A stretch of 64,000 bases of DNA from Liolophura sinensis. Its lineage: Eukaryota; Mollusca; Polyplacophora; Chitonida; Chitonidae. The notes under the pieces are model-generated. The model worked only from the letters and a program-made list of their open reading frames with translations, made no database searches and had not been told where the DNA came from. This document shows, one piece after another, positions 46,582 to 57,165 of the stretch. A program made the translations under genes and the position numbers. The stretch covers positions 24,869,501 to 24,933,500 of the forward strand of contig NC_088303.1 of assembly GCF_032854445.1 (NCBI RefSeq). Direction: 5' to 3'. Numbering within the stretch: the stretch's first letter is position 1; every line of letters begins with the position of its first letter.

Positions 46582-47550
46582 GGATTGACGTGTTGTTGTT
46601 GTTAGCCTGGGTGGATTTTTAGGTCAATACAAAACTTTAATTTGGTTGCAGGATTTGAAGCGATATAAAGAACGAAACACCACGGCGTACATTTTAGGTT
46701 AAATCTTCATTTGTAGTTTTCTTGCTCGTTAATGGCGATATCGGCGTGTAAAACGTCTTTCCACACAGATATTTTTTTCCACGTTTTCTAATACATTTTC
46801 ACATTTTTTCACCAGTCTTCTTTTTACTAATTTTCGTCCATGAAACCCCAAAGCACTTCAAGAGCAAAGGCCTGTTTCACAAGATCATTCTGGTTTTGAG
46901 CCCAAAACTCAAATTTTATTTACAAACAAACTATCTGAAAACTTCGCACAGCACAGAAACAGTCGTCAAAAATATTGTGCATATATTTATGAGTCTAATT
47001 TGCATTGGAATTTAGGCCTAAAATTAAATCTTTTTGTGAAACAGGCCCTATGGTAGCAACTAAGATATTTATCCACACTAAACATTTTCTCTGTTTGACA
47101 ATTTTCACCATAAAGTCACGATCATATTCTTAGGTATATAGACCTACATGTACATTTTACTTATTTACATTCACTAGTTCCAACTAGTCGATTAATTTGT
47201 TAATCATGCGGACATTTTCATTATGGCTGTTTTCTCTACAAAAACATTCATTCTCACAATATTAGTTTTAGCATAGCCTATATTTTATCCATTATGGTTT
47301 TATACCTGGTCAATTTTTCCACACTCTTAAAACATAAGTGTTACATTTAACACTGTAAAGATCACAATGAGTGACTGCTCTGAGAAGAGTTATGTGACCA
47401 CTTTTATAAAGTGTTTAATGTTTTAAGACTCTTCAAAATTTCGGAATTCCGCAATGTGCTAATTTAAAGTATGTAGAGATGATTAAGCACCGAGACACCG
47501 TTTTCCCAGTAAATCTATCCGTTATAGAATAGCAAAAGCTTTTTGCACTG
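46582..47550 (-). other. 5' flank of TRAPPC4
   Basis: Promoter and 5' UTR must lie here, to the right of the start codon. I see no convincing TATA box, which is usual for a housekeeping gene. No start site can be assigned from sequence alone. Confidence 0.4.
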
Positions 47551-47566
47551 ACGTTTAAGCTGATTA

Positions 47567-47719
47567 TTTATTTATTTATTTCATTGGTGTTTTACGCCGT
47601 GCTCAAGAATATTTCACTTATACGACGGCGGCCAGCATTATGGTGGGAGGAAAACGGGCAGAGCCCGGGGGAAACCCACGACCATCCGCAGGTTTCTGCA
47701 AGACCTTGTCACTTACGGC
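47567..47719 (-). mobile_element. 5'-truncated SINE with perfect 13-bp target-site duplication
   Basis: The element runs from a tttatttattt tail through gccgtgctcaagaatatt, 'acgacggcggccagcattat' and 'gagcccgggggaaaccc' to cacttacggc. It lacks the tRNA head. The 13-bp sequence tttaagctgatta occurs on both sides (47554-47566 and 47720-47732), so the copy arrived by target-primed retrotransposition and is fairly recent. It lies about 1 kb upstream of TRAPPC4. Confidence 0.95.
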
Positions 47720-47732
47720 TTTAAGCTGATTA

Positions 47733-49065
47733 AGTTCCATTTATATCGATATCAAGCTCCTATTGAAGAATATTGAAATATGTTTGTCCTCTAACGCACT
47801 GTTTTTCCAAATATCAGTTCGGCTCGCCAAAGGGTAAAATAACTTCTGTACTTTTTCTTCTGACAGAAACTGAAGTGGCATGAGAAAACTCCAGTTAAAA
47901 TGTGGTTACATACCGCCCATTTATAGATTTCAGACTTCTTGCCGACCGAAATGTGTTTTTCTGTGAAGTTCTCTAGATTATAACTCATTACCACAGGTGC
48001 TTGGAACTCTCTGGCTTCCCTTCCGGTTTAACATCTGGACTTGCAAGCATGTGTATTCTTTGACACATAATACAGACAGCCCTTGATAACTGCTCTCTTG
48101 ATAACTGCTCTCTTTACTGGTTTGGCAACGTTATTCTGGTGAGAGGACTTGTGTTAAGGATAGTTTATTCAGTAAATGGTTGTGCTCTGTGATCTGTGGC
48201 ATGAGTTGAAGTTTGATGTTAGGCCTATTCGTAAAATTTTCTAGTTTTCGGGACTTTTTTCAGTAAATGGTTGTGTTTGGGCACATTATCTCTGAGGTCT
48301 AAGTTGGGGTCTCAATGGTTGTGAACAAGAAACCCTTGGTCACTGAAGTCGCATAAACTGGAGCCAACTGGAGAGTTCCTGGGCTGAGACTCGTGAGTTT
48401 TCATGCGTGCATCATGCCGGTGAAGGAACGTGGGTTATATAAACTTTACACTATTTCTTGTAGAAATGATATATTCGGCGTAAAAAAATGAAACAATAAA
48501 AAAGATCAACAAAGATAAACAGCAACAACGTCTAATTGTGTCTGACAGTTTGCGAAAAAGCTAACTGAAATTATAGAAAGCCCGAGGTTTTCCCCAGTTA
48601 GACAGTGTATTAGTTCCAGAGAAAACCAGTTTTCTTCTTATCCTAACGACACATTTTGATCATGAATATGCTTTCACCTTGTTGGCATTTTCAAGGCTTG
48701 CCTTCGCCATTCATTTCATCGGAAAATTTTCCCGACAAGTGTTCTTAATCGGAACTTATCAAACGCCCGGAAGTCATTTTATCGACGTCAAATGTTCCAT
48801 TCCGATCACATCATGATGACGCCACATTAAAAACAGTTCGACGTTACAACAGAAACTGATACATTTTAACGGTGTAGACGTTACACTAACGCCACCTGAC
48901 AGGATTAAAAAATATGCCGCCTCCCAATTGAATTTCATGATGGTGGAGATTTAATTCTACTTTATGATTGTTGTCTAACGTCTTTCTTAAGAATTGTTCG
49001 CTATTTGTTAGTTTTATGGGTCGAGTCACAAAGATGAAATCCATCGAATGAGTCAGTGATATACC
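47733..49065. other. Intergenic, no gene seen
   Basis: A TATATAAA string occurs at 48436-48443, and the next several hundred bases show no start codon leading to a recognisable protein. No gene is called. Confidence 0.5.
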
Positions 49066-49430
49066 CAAAGTGCAAGATGTGGACAGAAAATATTAGTCTT
49101 TCTTTGAAGTGTTTCATATATTCTTTCACTAACTTTATACCAAATCATTCATGCAGATTGAACGTAATAATTTTATGTCATTTTAATGAAACACTGGACA
49201 CGTACCTTGTATTCACAAAGGCATTGGCTTTGGTGACCCAATCAACGTAAGTACTCAGTGCCATAACGCGGAAGATGTGGATAGAAACGTCTTCTTTGAA
49301 ATCACTCCATATATTCTTTTAATAGCTTTATACCAAGTCTGCCATGCAGGTTGAATATAATTTTTATGTCGTCCACTATGGGATTGGCTTTGGTGACCCA
49401 ACCGACTTAAATACTTATTACCATTCTAGT
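49066..49430. repeat. Old tandem duplication, ~200-bp unit, two copies
   Basis: Both halves contain gatgtgga-agaaa, 'catatattctttt', 'actttataccaa', 'catgcag-ttgaa' and 'ggctttggtgacccaa' in the same order (49076-49250 and 49273-49410). The copies are strongly diverged. Confidence 0.85.
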
Positions 49431-49529
49431 AAAATCCTTCAATGGGAAGCCTTTCCTGCCTATAGTGTAGTATTGGCACATGCACAAGTATGTATTGTTC
49501 ATTCCTGCTTCTGTGTTGACGATTTGTGA

Positions 49530-49864
49530 ATGAGTGAGTGATTAGGGTTTAACATCGTACTTAACAATTTTTTAGCCATTTGACGACGAAGGAGTCCGTA
49601 GAGTGCATGTACGTTTAATGTGCCTCCTGGTAGCGGGGCGGATTTCCACCCTTCCTTTATCTAGTGCTGCTTCATTGAGACGACTTACCGAAGGCATGTA
49701 AGCTACCCCACCCGAGTCATTATACTGATACGGGTCAACCAATCGTTGTACTTCCCCTTAATGGTGAAGGGCAAGCAGCTTCCTTTTTTAAGGTCTTTTA
49801 GTAGGTGTGACCCGATCCAGGATTGACCCTGGATCTACCGCTACCGAAGCGGACGCTGTACCAA
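49530..49864 (-). mobile_element. Second SINE type, tRNA-like head at right end
   Basis: The + strand text has tgagtgagtgattagggttt, acgacgaaggagtcc, 'gtgcctcctggtagcggggc', 'tatctagtgctgcttcattg', 'gagtcattatactgatacgg' and 'accgaagcggacgctgtacc'. This block structure is one I recognise as a dispersed repeat in mollusc genomes. Read on the - strand the right end looks like a tRNA gene (ttggtacagcgtccgcttcg with a degraded box B about 35 bp later). The head runs straight into the satellite array. Confidence 0.75.
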
Positions 49865-52440
49865 CTAGTCAATGACTGGTGGTCTGATCCAGCCTGGGTT
49901 AGAACGTGACATCACTGGTCAATGACTGGTGGTCTAATCCCAGCCTGGGTTAGAACATGCGACATCACTAGTCAATGACTGGTGGTCTGATCCAGCCTGG
50001 GTTAGAAATGTGACATCACTGGTCAATGACTGGTGGTCTGATCCAGCCTGGGTTAGAACGTGACATCACTGGTCAATGACTGGTGGTCTGATCCAGCCTG
50101 GATTAGAACTTGTGACATCACTGGTCAATGACTTGTGGTCTGATCCAGCTTGGGTTAGAATGTGACATCACTGGTCAATGACTGGTGGTCTGATCCAGCC
50201 TGGGTTAGAAATGTGACATCACTGGTCAATGACTGGTGGTCTGATCCAGCCTGGGTTAGAACATGACATCACTGGTCAATGACTGGTGGTCTGATCCCAG
50301 CCTGGATTAGAACTTGTGACATCACTGGTCAATGACTAGTGGTCTGATCCAGCCTGGATTAGAACGTGACATCACTGGTCAATGACTGGTGGTCTGATCC
50401 AGCCTGGGTTAGAACGTGACATCACTGGTCAATGACTGGTGGTCTAATCCCAGCCTGGGTTAGAACATGCGACATCACTAGTCAATGACTGGTGGCCTGA
50501 TCCAGCCTGGGTTAGAACGTGACATCACTGGTCAATGACTGGTGGTCTGATCCAGCCTGGGTTAGAACATGACATCACTGGTCAATGACTGGTGGTCTGA
50601 TCCCAGCCTGGATTAGAACTTGTGACATCACTGGTCAATGACTTGTGCTCTGATCCAGCCTGGATTAGAAATGTGACATCACTGGTCAATGACTGGTGGT
50701 CTGATCCAGCCTGGGTTAGAAATGTGACATCACTGGTCAATGACTTGTGGTCTGATCCAGCTTGGGTTAGAATGTGACATCACTAGTCAATGACTGGTGG
50801 TCTGATCCCAGCCTGGGTTAGAATGTGACATCACTAGTCAATGACTGGTGGCCTGATCCAGCCTGGGTTAGAAATGTGACATCACTGGTCAATGACTGGT
50901 GGTCTGATCCAGCCTGGGTTAGAACGTGACATCACTGGTCAATGACTGGTGGTCTGATCCAGCCTGGGTTAGAAATGTGACATCACTGGTCAATGACTGG
51001 TGGTCTGATCCAGCCTGGGTTAGAACGTGACATCACTGGTCAATGACTGGTGGTCTGATCCAGCTTGGGTTAGAATGTGACATCACTGGTCAATGACTGG
51101 TGGTCTGATCCAGCCTGGGTTAGAACGTGACATCACTGGTCAATGACTGGTGGTCTGATCCAGCCTGGGTTAGAAATGTGACATCACTGGTCAATGACTG
51201 GTGGTCTGATCCAGCCTGGGTTAGAAATGTGACATCACTGGTCAATGACTGGTGGTCTGATCCAGCCTGGGTTAGAAATGTGACATCACTGGTCAATGAC
51301 TGGTGGTCTGATCCAGCCTGGGTTAGAAATGTGACATCACTGGTCAATGACTGGTGGTCTGATCCAGCTTGGGTTAGAATGTGACATCACTGGTCAATGA
51401 CTGGTGGTCTGATCCAGCCTGGGTTAGAACGTGACATCACTGGTCAATGACTGGTGGTCTGATCCCAGCCTGGATTAGAAATGTGACATCACTGGTCAAT
51501 GACTGGTGGTCTGATCCAGCTTGGGTTAGAATGTGACATCACTGGTCAATGACTGGTGGTCTGATCCAGCTTGGGTTAGAAATGTGACATCACTGGTCAA
51601 TGACTGGTGGTCTGATCCAGCCTGGGTTAGAACGTGACATCACTGGTCAATGACTGGTGGTCTGATCCAGCTTGGGTTAGAACGTGACATCACTGGTCAA
51701 TGACTGGTGGTCTCATCCCAGCCTGGGTTAGAACTTGTGACATCACTGGTCAATGACTTGTGCTCTGATCCCAGCCTGGGTTGTTAGAACATGTGACATT
51801 ACTGGTCAATGGCTGGTGATCATCCCAGCCTGGGTTAGAACATGTGACATCACTGGTCAATGACTGGTGGTCTAATCTCAGCCTGGATTTGAACATGTGA
51901 TATGACTGGTCAATGACTGGTGGCCTGATCCAGTCTGGGTTATTACGTGAAATCACTGGTCAATGACTGGTAGGCTAATCTCAGACTGGATTTGAACATG
52001 TGACATCACTGGTCAATGACTTGGTGGTCTAATCTCAGCCTGGATTAGAACACATGACCTCAGTGGTGTCAAGGGGTGATCTGATCTCAGCCTGGATTTG
52101 AACATGTGACCTCGGTGGTGTCAAGGGGTGATCTGATCTCAGCCTGGATTTGAACGTGACCTCGGTGGTGTCAAGGGGTGATCTGATCTCAGCCTGGATT
52201 TGAACACGTGACCTCACTGGTCAAAGGCTGGTGGTCTGACCTCAGCCTGGATTTGAAAACATGGCCTCACATGTCAAGGGCTGGTGATAGATCTCAGCCT
52301 AGATTTGAACACATGGCTTCACATGTCAAGGGCTGGTGATCAGATTTCAGCCTAGATTCGAACACATCACTTCACATGTCAAGTTCTGGTGATCAGATCT
52401 CAGCCTAGATTTGAACACATGGCTTCACATGTCAACGGCT
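49865..52440. repeat. ~50-bp satellite array, left block (~50 copies)
   Basis: The monomer is 'ggtcaatgactggtggtctg' + 'atccagcctgggttagaacg' + 'tgacatcact', 50 bp, with 51-53 bp variants (aaatgtgac, aacttgtgac, gatcccagcc). Copies are highly similar up to about 51770. Towards the right edge they become divergent, with 'cctggatttgaacatgtgac' and 'gtggtgtcaaggggtgatct' forms. Short open frames inside are repeat artefacts. Confidence 0.98.
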
Positions 52441-52552
52441 GGTCAAGGGCAAAATCACATTCCCAACAACATTCAGGCTTGGTGTTCACAACAAGACTCC
52501 AGGAGTCCGACACAATGGAGACAGGATTTATTATTCTCAGCTATATAACATG
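52441..52552. repeat. Copy of the array's right flank inserted within the array
   Basis: This ~112-bp non-satellite stretch (ggtcaagggcaaaatcacat through agctatataacatg) recurs, apparently identically, at 57054-57165, exactly 4,613 bp to the right. Here it is followed at once by satellite sequence (actggtggtctgatcc). Confidence 0.95.
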
Positions 52553-55500
52553 ACTGGTGGTCTGATCCAGCCTGGGTTAGAACGTGACATCACTGGTCAA
52601 TGACTGGTGGTCTGATCCCAGCCTGGATTAGAAATGTGACATCACTAGTCAATGACTGGTGGTCTGATCCAGCTTGGGTTAGAACGTGACATCACTGGTC
52701 AATGACTGGTGGTCTGATCCAGCTTGGGTTAGAATGTGACATCACTAGTCAATGACTGGTGGTCTGATCCAGCCTGGATTAGAAATGTGACATCACTGGT
52801 CAATGACTGGTGGTCTGATCCAGCCTGGGTTAGAACGTGACATCACTGGTCTATGACTGGTGGTCTGATCCAGCCTGGATTAGAAATGTGACATCACTGG
52901 TCAATGACTGGTGGTCTGATCCAGCCTGGGTTAGAACGTGACATCACTGGTCAATGACTGGTGGTCTGATCCAGCTTGGGTTAGAATGTGACATCACTAG
53001 TCAATGACTGGTGGTCTGATCCAGCCTGGATTAGAAATGTGACATCACTGGTCAATGACTGGTGGTCTGATCCAGCCTGGGTTAGAATGTGACATCACTA
53101 GTCAATGACTGGTGGTCTGATCCAGCTTGGGTTAGAAATGTGACATCACTGGTCAATGACTGGTGGTCTGATCCAGCCTGGGTTAGAACTTGTGACATCA
53201 CTGGTCAATGACTTGTGGTCTGATCCAGCCTGGATTAGAAATGTGACATCACTGGTCAATGACTGGTGGTCTGATCCAGCCTGGGTTAGAACGTGACATC
53301 ACTGGTCAATGACTGGTGGTCTGATCCCAGCCTGGATTAGAAATGTGACATCACTAGTCAATGACTGGTGGTCTGATCCAGCTTGGGTTAGAACGTGACA
53401 TCACTGGTCAATGACTGGTGGTCTGATCCAGCTTGGGTTAGAATGTGACATCACTAGTCAATGACTGGTGGTCTGATCCAGCCTGGGTTAGAATGTGACA
53501 TCACTAGTCAATGACTGGTGGCCTGATCCCAGCCTGGGTTAGAACGTGACATCACTGGTCAATGACTGGTGGCCTGATCCAGCCTGGGTTAGAACGTGAC
53601 ATCACTAGTCAATGACTGGTGGTCTGATCCCAGCCTGGGTTAGAATGTGACATCACTAGTCAATGACTGGTGGTCTGATCCCAGCCTGGGTTAGAATGTG
53701 ACATCACTGGTCAATGACTGGTGGTCTGATCCCAGCCTGGGTTAGAACATGCGACATCACTAGTCAATGACTGGTGGCCTGATCCCAGCCTGGGTTAGAA
53801 CGTGACATCACTGGTCAATGACTGGTGGTCTGATCCCAGCCTGGGTTAGAACATGCGACATCACTAGTCAATGACTGGTGGCCTGATCCCAGCCTGGGTT
53901 AGAACGTGACATCACTGGTCAATGACTGGTGGCCTGATCCAGCCTGGGTTAGAACGTGACATCACTAGTCAATGACTGGTGGCCTGATCCCAGCCTGGGT
54001 TAGAACGTGACATCACTAGTCAATGACTGGTGGTCTGATCCCAGCCTGGGTTAGAATGTGACATCACTGGTCAATGACTGGTGGTCTGATCCAGCTTGGG
54101 TTAGAATGTGACATCACTGGTCAATGACTGGTGGTCTGATCCAGCCTGGGTTAGAACGTGACATCACTGGTCTATGACTGGTGGTCTGATCCAGCTTGGG
54201 TTAGAAATGTGACATCACTGGTCAATGACTGGTGGTCTGATCCCAGCCTGGGTTAGAATGTGACATCACTGGTCAATGACTGGTGGTCTGATCCAGCCTG
54301 GGTTAGAACGTGACATCACTGGTCTATGACTGGTGGTCTGATCCAGCTTGGGTTAGAACGTGACATCACTGGTCAATGACTGGTGGTCTCATCCCAGCCT
54401 GGGTTAGAACTTGTGACATCACTGGTCAATGACTGGTGGTCTGATCCAGCCTGGGTTAGAAATGTGACATCACTGGTCAATGACTTGTGGTCTGATCCAG
54501 CTTGGGTTAGAATGTGACATCACTGGTCAATGACTGGTGGTCTGATCCAGCCTGGGTTAGAACGTGACATCACTGGTCAATGACTAGTGGTCTGATCCCA
54601 GCCTGGATTAGAAATGTGACATCACTGGTCAATGACTGGTGGTCTGATCCAGCTTGGGTTAGAACATGCGACATCACTGGTCAATGACTGGTGATCTGAT
54701 CCAGCTTGGGTTAGAACGTGACATCACTGGTCAATGACTGGTGGTCTCATCCCAGCCTGGGTTAGAACTTGTGACATCACTGGTCAATGACTGGTGATCT
54801 GATCCAGCTTGGGTTAGAATGTGACATCACTAGTCAATGACTGGTGGTCTGATCCAGCCTGGATTAGAAATGTGACATCACTGGTCAATGACTGGTGGTC
54901 TGATCCAGCTTGGGTTAGAATGTGACATCACTGGTCAATGACTGGTGGTCTGATCCAGCCTGGGTTAGAACGTGACATCACTGGTCAATGACTGGTGGTC
55001 TGATCCAGCCTGGGTTAGAATGTGACATCACTGGTCAATGACTGGTGGTCTGATCCAGCCTGGGTTAGAACGTGACATCACTGGTCTATGACTGATGGTC
55101 TGATCCAGCTTGGATTAGAAATGTGACATCACTAGTCAATGACTAGTGGTCTGATCCCAGCCTGGGTTAGAACGTGACATCACTGGTCAATGACTGGTGG
55201 TCTCATCCCAGCCTGGGTTAGAACTTGTGACATCACTGGTCAATGACTTGTGCTCTGATCCAGCCTGGATTAGAAATGTGACATCACTGGTCAATGACTG
55301 GTGGTCTGATCCAGCTTGGGTTAGAATGTGACATCACTGGTCAATGACTGGTGGTCTCATCCCAGCCTGGGTTAGAACTTGTGACATCACTGGTCAATGA
55401 CTTGTGCTCTGATCCAGCCTGGATTAGAAATGTGACATCACTGGTCAATGACTTGTGATCTGATCCAGCTTGGGTTAGAATGTGACATCACTAGTCAATG

Positions 55501-57053
55501 ACTGGTGGTCTGATCCAGCCTGGATTAGAAATGTGACATCACTGGTCAATGACTGGTGGTCTGATCCAGCTTGGGTTAGAATGTGACATCACTGGTCAAT
55601 GACTGGTGGTCTGATCCAGCCTGGGTTAGAACGTGACATCACTGGTCAATGACTGGTGGTCTGATCCAGCCTGGGTTAGAATGTGACATCACTGGTCAAT
55701 GACTGGTGGTCTGATCCAGCCTGGGTTAGAACGTGACATCACTGGTCTATGACTGATGGTCTGATCCAGCTTGGATTAGAAATGTGACATCACTAGTCAA
55801 TGACTAGTGGTCTGATCCCAGCCTGGGTTAGAACGTGACATCACTGGTCAATGACTGGTGGTCTGATCCAGCCTGGGTTAGAACGTGACATCACTGGTCA
55901 ATGACTGGTGGTCTGATCCAGCCTGGATTAGAAATGTGACATCACTGGTCAATGACTGGTGGTCTGATCCAGCCTGGGTTAGAACGTGACATCACTGGTC
56001 TATGACTGATGGTCTGATCCCAGCCTGGATTAGAAATGTGACATCACTGGTCAATGACTAGTGGTCTCATCCCAGCCTGGGTTAGAACGTGACATCACTG
56101 GTCAATGACTGGTGGTCTGATCCCAGCCTGGGTTAGAACATGTGACATCACTAGTCAACAACTGGTGGTCTGATCCCAGCCTGGGTTAGAACGTGACATC
56201 ACTGGTCAATGACTGGTGGTCTGATCCCAGCCTGGATTAGAACTTGTGACATCACTGGTCAATGACTGGTGGTCTGATCCAGCCTGGATTAGAAATGTGA
56301 CATCACTGGTCAATGACTGGTGGTCTGATCCAGCCTGGGTTAGAATGTGACATCACTAGTCAATGACTAGTGGTCTGATCCCAGCCTGGTTTAGAACGTG
56401 ACATCACTGGTCAATGACTGGTGGTCTGATCCCAGCCTGGATTAGAAATGTGACATCACTGGTCAATGACTGGTGGTCTGATCCAGCTTGGGTTAGAACG
56501 TGACATCACTGGTCAATGACTGGTGGTCTCATCCCAGCCTGGGTTAGAACTTGTGACATCACTGGTCAATGACTTGTGCTCTGATCCCAGCCTGGGTTGT
56601 TAGAACATGTGACATTACTGGTCAATGGCTGGTGATCATCCCAGCCTGGGTTAGAACATGTGACATCACTGGTCAATGACTGGTGGTCTGATCCAGCCTG
56701 GATTAGAACGTGACATCACTGGTCAATGACTGGTGGTCTAATCTCAGCCTGGATTTGAACATGTGATATGACTGGTGGCCTGATCCAGTCTGGGTTATTA
56801 CGTGAAATCACTGGTCAATGACTGGTAGGCTAATCTCAGACTGGATTTGAACATGTGACATCACTCGTCAATGACTGGTGGTCTAATCTCAGCCTGGATT
56901 AGAACACATGACCTCAGTGGTGTCAAGGGCTTCACATGTCAAGGGCTGGTGATCAGATTTCAGCCTAGATTCGAACACATGGCTTCACATGTCAAGGGCT
57001 GGTGATCAGATCTCAGCCTAGATTTGAACACATGGCTTCACATGTCAACGGCT
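52553..57053. repeat. ~50-bp satellite array, right block (~88 copies)
   Basis: Same monomers as the left block. It contains a higher-order duplication of about 661 bp (for example ctggtctatgactgatggtc at 55081 and 55742). Its right edge repeats the divergent monomers seen at 51781-52440, but is shorter by about 200 bp. Confidence 0.97.
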
Positions 57054-57165
57054 GGTCAAGGGCAAAATCACATTCCCAACAACATTCAGGCTTGGTGTTC
57101 ACAACAAGACTCCAGGAGTCCGACACAATGGAGACAGGATTTATTATTCTCAGCTATATAACATG
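57054..57165. repeat. Right flank of satellite array (second copy)
   Basis: It matches 52441-52552. After 57165 the sequence becomes unique. Confidence 0.95.

Noticed and set aside
48436-48443. TATATAAA promoter element
   Set aside because: No recognisable transcript or coding exon follows on the + strand, and AT-rich DNA gives such strings by chance.
51120-51384. Repetitive open frames on both strands in the satellite (NDWWSDPAWVRNVTSLV type)
   Set aside because: They exist only where several consecutive monomers happen to be 51 bp long, and break wherever a 50- or 53-bp monomer occurs.
28893-57053. CRISPR array
   Set aside because: Repeats are long, contiguous and without unique spacers, in an intron-containing eukaryotic genome.
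57130-57165. Poly(A) signal (AATAAA on the - strand, 57145-57140) implying a - strand gene to the right
   Set aside because: The hexamer is in AT-rich sequence that is also duplicated at 52528, and no coding exon is found between it and the window end.
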